NCBI GenBank assembly: GCA_017416505.1
Contig: JAFQCI010000019.1
Span: forward strand, 13,179-77,178
Origin: Lachnospiraceae bacterium
Lineage (GTDB): Bacteria; Bacillota_A; Clostridia; Lachnospirales; Lachnospiraceae
DNA: 64,000 nt
Reading direction: 5' to 3'
Part shown: positions 45,843-54,320 of the stretch, one piece after another
Numbering within the stretch: position 1 is the first letter of the stretch
How the letters are laid out: each line of letters starts with the position of its first letter
Program-made: the position numbers and the translations under genes
Notes under the pieces: model-generated
What the model saw: only the letters and a program-made list of their open reading frames with translations
Databases searched by the model: none
What the model was told of the DNA's origin: nothing

Positions 45843-46484
45843 CTATAGTTCGATTGCACAGGCACGAAAAATATCCACAAGATAAGGGTCAAACTGCTTT
45901 CCTGCTTCTTTCCTTATAATACTTATGGCTTCTTCTCTCGTTGTCTGTTGTTTTTTATATGGTTTCCAGCTGGTAATACCATCATAAGTATCTGCAATCG
46001 CACAAATTCTCGCACTTAAAGGAATTTCCTTTTCCTTTTTTCCTTCCGGATATCCCGCTCCATCCCAACGTTCGTGATGATATACCGCTATATTCATCCA
46101 TTCCATCATGCTTTCGTCTGAAAAAGGCTTCTTATAAATACTTTCAATAGCTGGAATCGCATTCATGGCATGGTCTTTGATAATCTGAAATTCCTCGTCT
46201 GTCAATCGTTCCACTTTATTTAGTATAGAAACAGGAATAAAAAATCTTCCGATATCATGATAACGGAATAATAATTCCACTTCATCCCTGTTTCCTATCA
46301 TCATTTCATTCTCAATCATGGATGGATTTACCCGAAGTAAAAAACGAAATATCGTTTCTGAATATCTTCCTACCCGTTCCATATGTAAGCGTGTTTCTCT
46401 CGGTATCATGCTGTATATACTATTTATAGTAGGAAAGTATCCTGTTTTGGAACTTTCTATCTTCATCCTATCATTCGTAAACAT
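45843..46484 (-). CDS. HD-GYP domain protein, probable c-di-GMP phosphodiesterase
   Basis: About 213 residues from ATG 46482-46484 behind GAGGTG. Metal motifs: HDIGR near residue 76, an IKDHAMNA segment, HHERWDGAGYP with GYP near 144-146, then ADTYDGI. These match HD-GYP phosphodiesterases that hydrolyse c-di-GMP. No sensor domain or membrane helix. With a promoter at 46522 it appears to head the fibre locus, pointing to feedback between c-di-GMP and surface-structure output. Confidence 0.85.
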   Translation of the reverse strand: MFTNDRMKIESSKTGYFPTINSIYSMIPRETRLHMERVGRYSETIFRFLLRVNPSMIENEMMIGNRDEVELLFRYHDIGRFFIPVSILNKVERLTDEEFQIIKDHAMNAIPAIESIYKKPFSDESMMEWMNIAVYHHERWDGAGYPEGKKEKEIPLSARICAIADTYDGITSWKPYKKQQTTREEAISIIRKEAGKQFDPYLVDIFRACAIEL

Positions 46485-46521
46485 CTGATACACCTCTATT
46501 CATCACAAAGTGCTTTTTATA

Positions 46522-46550
46522 ATTTTACTACAAATTCAAGAATTTTTCAA
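46522..46550 (-). promoter_or_regulatory. Candidate promoter of the fibre locus
   Basis: Minus strand TTGAAA (46545-46550), a 17-bp spacer and TAAAAT (46522-46527), giving a start near 46515 and a leader of about 30 bases before the HD-GYP start codon. Confidence 0.55.
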
Positions 46551-46639
46551 CAAAAAATATTTGAAAATTAGTTGATTTTTAAGCATATTTTTTAGCTTTT
46601 CGAAGCGTTTTCTTAAAACAAAATCATAGCATATAGCGT

Positions 46640-46668
46640 AAAAAAGCCTTAGCATCACTGCTAAGACT
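46640..46668 (-). terminator. Terminator of the coiled-coil gene
   Basis: CTTAGCA (46648-46654) and TGCTAAG (46659-46665) with outer AAG/CTT pairs and a U-run on the minus strand, past the stop at 46702. It separates this gene from the fibre locus. Confidence 0.75.
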
Positions 46669-46701
46669 TAATTACAAGTTTTTTGGGGTTTGATAAATCG
46701 T

Positions 46702-47136
46702 TTAGGCTATCTTCTTTTCCAATTCATCCACTCGTTTAGCTAAAGTGTCTACCCATCTTAAAAGTAAGGTAGTATTATCATTTTCCAGCTTGGTAATTTT
46801 ATAACATTGATTTAGTTCATCTACATTCACCTGAAGTTTATCAATTCTTTCATCCAGACGTTTTTGTACTCTGTCTAATTCTCCAAGAATGGCATTTTCA
46901 CTCTCATGAATTTTTGCTTCCACCTTCACTTCGAATTCTTCGAATCTTTGATCCATCTTTGCTTCCAAGGATTCGAACCTTTGATCCATGGCTTCAAATC
47001 TTCGATCAATAGCTTCGAACCTTTGGTCCATAGCTTCAAATCTTCGATCAATGGCTTCGAACCTCGGGTTAACCTTTTCCTCCACTACTTCTCCTATCAT
47101 ATTACGAAGCAATTCTAAATCTCTTGTGTCTAACAT
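46702..47136 (-). CDS. Heptad-repeat coiled-coil protein
   Basis: About 144 residues from ATG 47134-47136 behind AAGGGG. After MLDTRDLELLRNMIGEVVEE come tandem copies of a seven-residue unit, RRFEAID/QRFEAMD, five to six in a row, then a mixed coiled coil to the end. No membrane segment. This type is common and of unknown role in Lachnospiraceae. The 21-bp DNA repeats make its length prone to change. Strong promoter at 47190. Confidence 0.65.
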   Translation of the reverse strand: MLDTRDLELLRNMIGEVVEEKVNPRFEAIDRRFEAMDQRFEAIDRRFEAMDQRFESLEAKMDQRFEEFEVKVEAKIHESENAILGELDRVQKRLDERIDKLQVNVDELNQCYKITKLENDNTTLLLRWVDTLAKRVDELEKKIA

Positions 47137-47189
47137 AGTCAGATCCCCTTTCTGATAATGCAAGCCTCATCTAATCACGAAACAAATAC

Positions 47190-47218
47190 ATTTTATCATT
47201 ATTATAACTTTGTGTCAA
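47190..47218 (-). promoter_or_regulatory. Consensus promoter of the coiled-coil gene
   Basis: Minus strand TTGACA (47213-47218), a 17-bp spacer and TAAAAT (47190-47195). Confidence 0.75.
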
Positions 47219-47258
47219 TAATCATTTTACACTTGTTATTTTTGTCAATTTCTTTTTT

Positions 47259-48695
47259 CTACATTCCATTTTTTCTTTGCGCATAAGTAGAAAGCGTAAA
47301 TGTACAGCCACCCATTAAAATTACCAGAAACAGAACACGAATTACAGTATGTATCATCACCTTTTTCTTCGGTGTATAATCAGCAGGATTCACTGTACTT
47401 TCTTCTTTTATGCTCGTCCAGATAGGAAGTTCAAAAAGTTGTTGTTCTTCGTAATAAACCCTCAAATTTCCAATATGTACTCCACCTTCTCCATTTGCCT
47501 GAAAAAATAAATCCTCCCCTTCTTCTGTTTCCATGCTTAAATCTTCCTTGCTAATAATTTCATAATTAAAATAACTTGCATCCAACCCCTTAGGAGCCAA
47601 AGCTACCGACTCACGGTCAATCACTATTTCCGCAAGTTGTTTTTGTGTCAGACTTCCAATCAAGTCTTTCGTATCTGTATAACTGGAGCTAATAAAGCTA
47701 AATTCTTTTGCTACTTCCACAAAATCATAATTATTAAAACCAAAATCAAACAATGCTCTTGTTTCTGCATATGCTGTTTTTGCTCCATCTGCTTCTAAGA
47801 TAACACAAATCAGCTCTACATCACCTTTTTTCGCAAATGCAACATAAGTATTTTTTGACTCTACTACATACCCTGTCTTTCCACCTTCCAGATAAGAATA
47901 ATATCCTTCATAATTCGCGCGAAGCATTTTATTGGAATTCCAAAGATTTCTTTCTTCCGGTTGTTTATTCGTCGGTGAAATCGTATAAGTGCTGGTAGAA
48001 CTAATGGTACGAAACAATTCGTATTGTATAGCTTCTTTTGTGATTAACGCCATATCATATGCACAAACATAATGATTTTCATCAAACAAACCATTTGGAT
48101 TCACAAAATTTGTGTTCTGGCAGCCTAGTTCCTTTGCTTTTTCATTCATCATTGCCACAAAGTTTTCGATAGAGCCTCCTACGAATTCTGCCAAAGCCAA
48201 AGAGGCTTCATTGGCAGATTCCAACATAATCGCATACATACATTGTTCTACCGTAATCTGCTCTCCAACATCAAGGGCAATATGGCTGGAATTTCGGTCG
48301 AATCCCCAAACCGCTTCCTCAGACATAGTGATGATATCCGTGATATCTACCCCGTGTTCCAAAGCTATCAACATAGTCATTACTTTCGTAATACTTGCAG
48401 GATACTTTTTATCATAAGGATTTTTTTCATATAAAATTTGTCCTGAAGCAGCATCGATTAAAATAGCTGCCCCTGCAGTAATTTCAAGGCTGTTTCTTGC
48501 CTCCTCCACCTTCTCTTCCGGTGTCAATTCTTTTTCTTCTTCTGTTGTATCGTTAGAACCTGTTGTTTGGGTTTTAAAAACATTGGAATCTGCTGCAAAA
48601 ACCGTCCCCAGATTCGAAAGCATCAAACATAACATAAACAATACTGTCGTCAGTTTTCTTTTATTTTTGTTTCTCGTAACTGTATCTTTTTTCAT
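47259..48695 (-). CDS. D-alanyl-D-alanine carboxypeptidase with C-terminal helix
   Basis: 478 residues. Signal peptide (about 14-35, TVFAADS), acidic linker, then S11 peptidase motifs SITK (101-104), SAN in ESANEAS and KTG in GGKTGYVVESK. A C-terminal hydrophobic helix (about 445-468) anchors it. Trims peptidoglycan stem peptides at the outer membrane face. It precedes no obvious partner; the gene upstream is scpB. Confidence 0.92.
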   Translation of the reverse strand: MKKDTVTRNKNKRKLTTVLFMLCLMLSNLGTVFAADSNVFKTQTTGSNDTTEEEKELTPEEKVEEARNSLEITAGAAILIDAASGQILYEKNPYDKKYPASITKVMTMLIALEHGVDITDIITMSEEAVWGFDRNSSHIALDVGEQITVEQCMYAIMLESANEASLALAEFVGGSIENFVAMMNEKAKELGCQNTNFVNPNGLFDENHYVCAYDMALITKEAIQYELFRTISSTSTYTISPTNKQPEERNLWNSNKMLRANYEGYYSYLEGGKTGYVVESKNTYVAFAKKGDVELICVILEADGAKTAYAETRALFDFGFNNYDFVEVAKEFSFISSSYTDTKDLIGSLTQKQLAEIVIDRESVALAPKGLDASYFNYEIISKEDLSMETEEGEDLFFQANGEGGVHIGNLRVYYEEQQLFELPIWTSIKEESTVNPADYTPKKKVMIHTVIRVLFLVILMGGCTFTLSTYAQRKNGM

Positions 48696-48748
48696 TCGCT
48701 ACTCCTTGTAATAGGGGCAAAATACCCTTTTACCCACATGTTAGAATT

Positions 48749-49315
48749 CTATACAAAATCCAATTCCTGCATTGCCTGTTGTTTAAATTCCTCCACCTGT
48801 GCCGGATGAATCAATGGTAGTTCATCTACACTGGATACTCCAAAACTTCGTAAAAATTCATCCGTGGTTCCAAAAAGAATTGGTCTTCCTAATGCCTCTA
48901 GTCTTCCTACTTCCTGTACCAATTTATATTCCACCAATTTATTCACGGCATGGTCACTTTTTACACCTCTGACCGCCTCGATTTCCGCCTTAGTGATTGG
49001 TTGCTTGTACGCAATAATGGCAAGGGTTTCTAATAGAACATCTGTTAAAGCATTCTTTTTCGGTGCATTCACGATTTTAATTAAAGTATCAAAATATTTT
49101 TTCTTTGTACAAAGCTGATAGGAGCCATCCAGCTCAATCAACATAATCCCTCTATGTTCCCGTTCATATTCTTCCATCATTACTTTTAAAATTCTTTTGG
49201 TTGTTTCCACATCATGTTCAATGGCAAATGCTATTTTTTCAAGTTCTACGCAGTCACCAACAGCAAATAAAATCGCCTCTATGGAAGCTTTCACTTCATT
49301 TAAATTTTGTTCCAT
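48749..49315 (-). CDS. scpB: Segregation and condensation protein B
   Basis: 188 residues, the usual size. ScpB is a winged-helix (kite) protein that binds ScpA and the SMC ATPase for chromosome condensation. VKASIEAILFAVGD at the start, LLETLAIIAYKQPITKAEIEAVRGVKSD in the centre and LGRPILFGTTDEFLRSFG near the end are classic. It lies 29 bases after scpA. Confidence 0.96.
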   Translation of the reverse strand: MEQNLNEVKASIEAILFAVGDCVELEKIAFAIEHDVETTKRILKVMMEEYEREHRGIMLIELDGSYQLCTKKKYFDTLIKIVNAPKKNALTDVLLETLAIIAYKQPITKAEIEAVRGVKSDHAVNKLVEYKLVQEVGRLEALGRPILFGTTDEFLRSFGVSSVDELPLIHPAQVEEFKQQAMQELDFV

Positions 49316-49344
49316 ATCTTTTTGTCACTCATCTTTCTATGATA

Positions 49345-50097
49345 TTATGATTCCTGATTTTCTAAGGAATCAATCCAGATTTCACCAAAAATCGCATCCT
49401 GTCTTATGGCTATCTTTCCTGTTTTCATCAATTCCAATATTGCCAGAAATGTTACAATCATTCTGGTTTTCGTAGGAATTTTATCAAACAAAGAACGGAA
49501 ATTAATATTATTCAACCCTTGAATGGAACAACGAATTTCTTCCATCCGGTCTTCAAGACTAATTTCCTCTTTCTCGATTTTACCAAACTTACTACGAATA
49601 GGGTCAACTTTTTCTACCTGACGTTTCATCATGGATTGAAATATTTCATTTAAACGTGCAAGGGTAATACCGTCCACCAATTCCTTAGGGTCTACCTCTT
49701 CCTTATATTCCAGCACTTCCCTAGGGATATTGGCATCTTTATAAAAATTCCTTCCACCATCCAGTTCCATGTCCTTAAGTTCCATAGCAGCAAATTTATA
49801 CATCTTATATTCCATTAAACGACGCACTAATTCATCTCTTGGGTCTTCCTCTTCTTCTTCCTTTTCCTCTTTTGGTAATAACATTTTCGCCTTAATGGAA
49901 ATTAGGGTAGCCGCCATTACCAAAAAATCACTCATTACATTATAATCCTGTTCCTCCATATGATAAACGTATTCCAAATATTGTTCTGTAATAGTAACAA
50001 TAGGAATATCATAAATATTTACTTTATTCTTATCAATCAAATGCAGTAACAGTTCCAAAGGCCCTTCAAATGCCTGAAGCTTTATCTCTAGATTCAT
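49345..50097 (-). CDS. scpA: Segregation and condensation protein A
   Basis: About 250 residues from ATG 50095-50097 (MNLEIKLQAFEGPLELLLHL). The longer frame begins with TTG too close to the AGG site. The kleisin subunit of the SMC complex: N-terminal EGPLELLLHLIDK, acidic middle (KEEEEEDPRDEL), C-terminal winged-helix domain (IVTFLAILELMKTGKI). Followed by scpB. Confidence 0.96.
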   Translation of the reverse strand: MNLEIKLQAFEGPLELLLHLIDKNKVNIYDIPIVTITEQYLEYVYHMEEQDYNVMSDFLVMAATLISIKAKMLLPKEEKEEEEEDPRDELVRRLMEYKMYKFAAMELKDMELDGGRNFYKDANIPREVLEYKEEVDPKELVDGITLARLNEIFQSMMKRQVEKVDPIRSKFGKIEKEEISLEDRMEEIRCSIQGLNNINFRSLFDKIPTKTRMIVTFLAILELMKTGKIAIRQDAIFGEIWIDSLENQES

Positions 50098-50102
50098 ACT
50101 TT

Positions 50103-50702
50103 TCAACCTACATTCATAAAATAATTCGCTATAAATACTGAAGCATTTCCGATTAAACCTAATAAAATACTAACCAGTAAAACACCTTTTGTAAGCATAT
50201 CCGCATAAATTAAACCAAAATATTTTTCCGGACGATATGCTGCGATTAATATGGATACATCAAAGGTAGACACCGGAAAAAAATTAATCAAAAGCATACT
50301 AATTGCTAATATCACAAAATAATATGTAAAATAATATAGTATTCTTGTTTCTAGGGGAGAATAAATTCCATCGTAAATAAATCCGGCAAAATAACTGCGA
50401 AAAAACAGGATTCCTCCCATTATCATAAGCAACAAAGAGCCAAACCCGGCAAAACCTACAGCTATATTTGTCTTTTTTCTGCCAATGCTATAACCGTGCG
50501 GTCTTGAAAATGCACTTAAGGCAGTAAGGGAAAAAATCATTCCCACAGGGTCGATATATCTATGAAGCTTAAAAATAGATAAAAATTTTCTTTTTTCTTT
50601 TTGGGTACAAAAAAACGCAAAAGCTTTTGCAAATTCATGTAATACCATAACGCAAATCGCTGCTGCCATCGTGCAGGCTATCAGTAGCAATTTTTCTTTC
50701 AT
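50103..50702 (-). CDS. Site-2-protease-like membrane protein with degenerate active site
   Basis: About 199 residues from ATG 50700-50702 behind AAGGAAC. Several membrane helices. The first helix has LHEFAKAFAFF where M50 proteases have HExxH, so the second zinc histidine is lysine, and the late motif NFFPVSTFDVS lacks the usual N-x-x-P-x-x-x-L-D-G. It is probably not an active metalloprotease. S2P homologues next to scpA are common in Firmicutes; the role is not known. Confidence 0.7.
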   Translation of the reverse strand: MKEKLLLIACTMAAAICVMVLHEFAKAFAFFCTQKEKRKFLSIFKLHRYIDPVGMIFSLTALSAFSRPHGYSIGRKKTNIAVGFAGFGSLLLMIMGGILFFRSYFAGFIYDGIYSPLETRILYYFTYYFVILAISMLLINFFPVSTFDVSILIAAYRPEKYFGLIYADMLTKGVLLVSILLGLIGNASVFIANYFMNVG

Positions 50703-50793
50703 GGCACAGTTCCTTTCTTTCTCTTTTCTCACAGAGTTCAGTATATCAAACTCATAAATAAAAAACAATCATTTCTGACATTTTTCTCATTTG

Positions 50794-51705
50794 TTATAAT
50801 GTAACAACAACAACTTCCGGTATATTACCAATCCGTAATTTTATACTGTGATTTCCCATACCTGCACTTAAATACATGATGCTCTTTCCCTGTCGATACT
50901 CTCCTGCAACATATTTTGGAAAAAATCCAATCTGTGGGGATAAAACTCCTCCAAGAATTGGCAAACGAACCATGCATCCATGATAATGTCCGGATACCAC
51001 CATATCTACCCCTAGTTCGGCATATTCCTTAAAATAAAGAGGATTATGAGCAATCAGTATATGAAATGCTTCTTTTTTCAGGCTTTCTAAGTCTTTTTTC
51101 TCCACTTTGCTTGTTTGTTCTTTTTCATCTTTTTCCCAGAGGTTCTTAAGATACTCGCTCTCCATTGGTACTTTCTTAAATCGCTGATAGTATTTTTTAT
51201 CTAAGTCCAATCCAAAAATCTTTAGTACTTCTCCATCTTTCTCTAATGTAACAGATTCATTGATTAAAAATTTAATTTTCGGAGATAAGGCCTTTCGAAA
51301 GTCCTCATACATATCTCCATATTGTTCCTTATACAACCTGGTTCTAAGTTCATGATTTCCGTGTCCATAGAAAACAGGGCAATCCATTTGGGCTAATTGA
51401 TTTAAAAATTGCACTGTAGTACTAAAATCAACATTCTTTTTACCAACCAGCATATCTCCTGCAATCAAAATGATATCCGGATTCTGTTTACGAATCAATT
51501 GGAGTAATTTCTCATTCTCCCTTCCGTAAACACAATTATGTAAATCCGATAATATCATAATCCTTGTTCCCTTCCAGTTTTGTAAGGGAGTATCCGGATA
51601 ATAAAATTGTACTGCCTTAATTCTACGGTTTTCTCTCCATGACTCAAAAAGCACGAAAAACAGACATATGAAACAAACAATAGAAATTCCTGTTAATACT
51701 TCCAC
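50794..51705 (-). CDS. Membrane-anchored metallophosphoesterase (YkuE/YaeI-like)
   Basis: 303 residues with GTG start behind GAGGAG. One N-terminal helix, then calcineurin-like motifs MILSDLHN, LIAGDML, YGHGNHELR, ILIAHNP and VSGHYHG, covering both metal sites. Relatives act on cell-surface or lipid phosphates such as UDP-diacylglucosamine. The family's exact substrate varies. An insertion of charged residues (about 195-215) is unusual. Confidence 0.9.
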   Translation of the reverse strand: MEVLTGISIVCFICLFFVLFESWRENRRIKAVQFYYPDTPLQNWKGTRIMILSDLHNCVYGRENEKLLQLIRKQNPDIILIAGDMLVGKKNVDFSTTVQFLNQLAQMDCPVFYGHGNHELRTRLYKEQYGDMYEDFRKALSPKIKFLINESVTLEKDGEVLKIFGLDLDKKYYQRFKKVPMESEYLKNLWEKDEKEQTSKVEKKDLESLKKEAFHILIAHNPLYFKEYAELGVDMVVSGHYHGCMVRLPILGGVLSPQIGFFPKYVAGEYRQGKSIMYLSAGMGNHSIKLRIGNIPEVVVVTL

Positions 51706-51774
51706 TTCTTTCTCCTCTCAATTGTACTTTTCTCCACTCTTCCCTAATGATTCCATCCATAGATTATGAATGCT

Positions 51775-52968
51775 CTATTTTTTCCCTAGGAAAAATTTAT
51801 TTAAAATACTTGAAAAACAATCCATATAACTTAATTTTTCTACAGTTTCCTTTGCCTTTATCGGAAGTTCTCCTATGAGTTTATCTTCATAAAAATACGA
51901 AATATTTCCTACCACCTGACCTTTTTTTACTGGTGCTTTCAAATCCTCCAGCTTGATTTCTTTTTTAATATTTTCTGTATTCTGGTCTATTAAAACATAA
52001 GAGAATGGTTCTACAGGTTCTAATACTACTGTATTCTTTTTCCCTTTTTGAATTTCCATCTGTAACAAAGATTCCTCATTATTTTCATCCTGATAAACCT
52101 TACATTTCGCAAATCCATAATCAAACAATTTGGTTACATCTGAATTTCGGATTTCCTTGGTAGATGCACCCATAACTACAGCAATCAAATCTACATCATT
52201 TCTAGTGGCGGTTGCACAAATACTATAGCCGGCAACAGAGGTATATCCTGTTTTTAATCCAGTCATACCATTATATTGTTTTAGCAGTTTATTGGTATTA
52301 GCTAACCCAAACTCACTTTCTCCTCTTGCAGTCTTATGAATAATCGCATCCATCCAAATACCTGAATAGTTAAAAATATCCGGATGTTTTAAAGTCAATT
52401 CTCTAGACATAATTGCAATGTCCCTGGCACTGGTTAAATGCCCTTCTGCCTCCAAACCACAAGCATTTTCAAAATGAGTATTTACCATGCCTAATTCTGC
52501 TGCCTTCTGGTTCATCATTTCCACAAATCCTGCTTCACTTCCCGCCAGATGTTCCCCCATGGCAACTGCTGCATCATTTCCGCTGGCAATCACAATACAT
52601 TTTATCATATCATCTACCGTCTGTTGCTCCCCTGCTTCAAAATAACATTGAGAGCCGCCCATAGACGCTGCATGTTCGCTGATGGTAACTATGTCTTCTT
52701 TTCCCATTTTACCGCTATCCAAAGCTTCATAAATCAATAGTAAGGTCATTACTTTTGTTACAGAAGCCGGTCTTCTCGCCTCATCTGCATTTTTTTCATA
52801 TATAACAGTACCTGTTTTGGCTTCTAGTAAAATAGCACTTGGAGAATCAATATCCAGATTCGCCTGTGTTGTAAGGTCTTTTTGTGCTGCGAAAGTATAG
52901 CACGGACTCATAATAACAGTTATCATTAAAAAAATGGCAAAAAAACGTTTTCTTGTTTTCTTTTTCAT
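51775..52968 (-). CDS. D-alanyl-D-alanine carboxypeptidase (DacF-like)
   Basis: 397 residues. Signal peptide (about 8-28, ending CYTFAAQ), SVTK (69-72), SGNDAAVAMGEHLAG with the SxN motif, and KTGYTSVAGYS. A beta-rich C-terminal domain and a short amphipathic end (MDCFSSILNKFFLGKK) are typical of PBP5/DacF membrane association. Third enzyme of its class in the window; redundancy of this sort is usual in spore-formers. Confidence 0.93.
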   Translation of the reverse strand: MKKKTRKRFFAIFLMITVIMSPCYTFAAQKDLTTQANLDIDSPSAILLEAKTGTVIYEKNADEARRPASVTKVMTLLLIYEALDSGKMGKEDIVTISEHAASMGGSQCYFEAGEQQTVDDMIKCIVIASGNDAAVAMGEHLAGSEAGFVEMMNQKAAELGMVNTHFENACGLEAEGHLTSARDIAIMSRELTLKHPDIFNYSGIWMDAIIHKTARGESEFGLANTNKLLKQYNGMTGLKTGYTSVAGYSICATATRNDVDLIAVVMGASTKEIRNSDVTKLFDYGFAKCKVYQDENNEESLLQMEIQKGKKNTVVLEPVEPFSYVLIDQNTENIKKEIKLEDLKAPVKKGQVVGNISYFYEDKLIGELPIKAKETVEKLSYMDCFSSILNKFFLGKK

Positions 52969-53119
52969 ACTCTATGCCTTTAGCAGATATTGTTATATTT
53001 TATTCCTTAAAAAAAACATTATACCAGTATTTTGGTTTTCAACCTCAGATTTCATGGTCTTTCATAAAATTAAAATATCAACCGTAACCATCCCTCAATT
53101 ACTCACAGATGTTTTTAGT

Positions 53120-54268
53120 TTAACTTTTTTTACGCAAGTTTGCAACCGCTATTTTTAGGGCTTCTACGGTCTGGTCCAAATCCTTTTTCTCGGTAGTTTC
53201 TCCAATGGTAATACGAATCGTGGAAAAAGCCTCTTCTTCACTTAAACCAATAGCCATTAATACATGGGAAGGGGTTGATTCTTTTGAATTGCAAGCCGAA
53301 CCCGTTGCAACACAAATATCTTCCGAATCCAGCATAATCAATAAAGCCTCTCCCTCCACACCAAAAAAGGTAAGATTAATATTATTACATAAACGGTCTT
53401 TTATACTTCCATTTAATTTTACATCTTTAATTTCCCTAAATACACGATTGATAAAATAATTTCTCAGATTTGTTTCCCTGACTTTTTCATATCCAAGACT
53501 TTGATGTGCAAGCTTTGCCGCCTTTCCCATTCCTACAATGGAGGCCACATTTTCCGTTCCTGCTCGTAATTTTCGCTCCTGTCCTCCGCCCTTTAATAAG
53601 CTGCTGATAGGCGTATTTTCTTTCACATATAAAAAACCAATTCCTTTTGGCCCATAAAATTTATGTCCACTTGCACTAAATAAATCTACCGAACATTCCG
53701 GCAAATAAATCGGAATATGTCCATATGCCTGCACCCCATCCGTATGAAATAAAACTCCCTTTTCTTTCGCAATACGACCAATCTGTTTTATTGGCTGTAT
53801 GGTTCCAATTTCATTGTTGGCAGTCATAATTGTAATGAGTATGGTTTCTTTTTTTATGGCATCTTCCAATTCTTTCAAATTGATTCTGCCTTCTTTATCA
53901 ACATCCAGATATGTCACCTCATATCCTATACTTTCCATATATCCCAAGGTGTGCAGTACTGCATGATGTTCAATTTTTGATGTAATAATGTGATTTCCCT
54001 TGTTTTTTAATGCTTCTGCAGTTTTTAAAATAGCCCAGTTATCACTTTCTGTTCCACCTGAGGTAAAATATATTTCTTGAGGTTTTACACCCAAAGTAAT
54101 GGCAATATTTTTTCTGGCTATATCCATTGCATCTTTACTTTTTGCCGCAAACTCATAAATTGCCGATGGATTTGCGTACTGTTCTGTAAAATATGGTAAC
54201 ATTTCTTCCATAACTTCTTTCTTCATTGGTGTAGTCGCAGCATAATCCAAATAGATATATGGACTCAT
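53120..54268 (-). CDS. Cysteine desulfurase (IscS/NifS family)
   Basis: About 382 residues from ATG 54266-54268; the longer frame runs across the divergent flippase start and is rejected. PLP-dependent removal of sulfur from cysteine for Fe-S cluster or tRNA thiolation. YLDYAATTPM at the start, FHTDGVQAYGH, the PLP lysine in SASGHKFYGPKG and the active-site cysteine in VATGSACNSKES are present. The insert around the cysteine is short, as in group II-like NifS proteins. It is divergent from the flippase gene with 52 bases between starts. Confidence 0.93.
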   Translation of the reverse strand: MSPYIYLDYAATTPMKKEVMEEMLPYFTEQYANPSAIYEFAAKSKDAMDIARKNIAITLGVKPQEIYFTSGGTESDNWAILKTAEALKNKGNHIITSKIEHHAVLHTLGYMESIGYEVTYLDVDKEGRINLKELEDAIKKETILITIMTANNEIGTIQPIKQIGRIAKEKGVLFHTDGVQAYGHIPIYLPECSVDLFSASGHKFYGPKGIGFLYVKENTPISSLLKGGGQERKLRAGTENVASIVGMGKAAKLAHQSLGYEKVRETNLRNYFINRVFREIKDVKLNGSIKDRLCNNINLTFFGVEGEALLIMLDSEDICVATGSACNSKESTPSHVLMAIGLSEEEAFSTIRITIGETTEKKDLDQTVEALKIAVANLRKKS

Positions 54269-54320
54269 ATTATTACCTACCCTTTCATATATTAAAAAAA
54301 AGCTGTGAAGAAACAATAAA

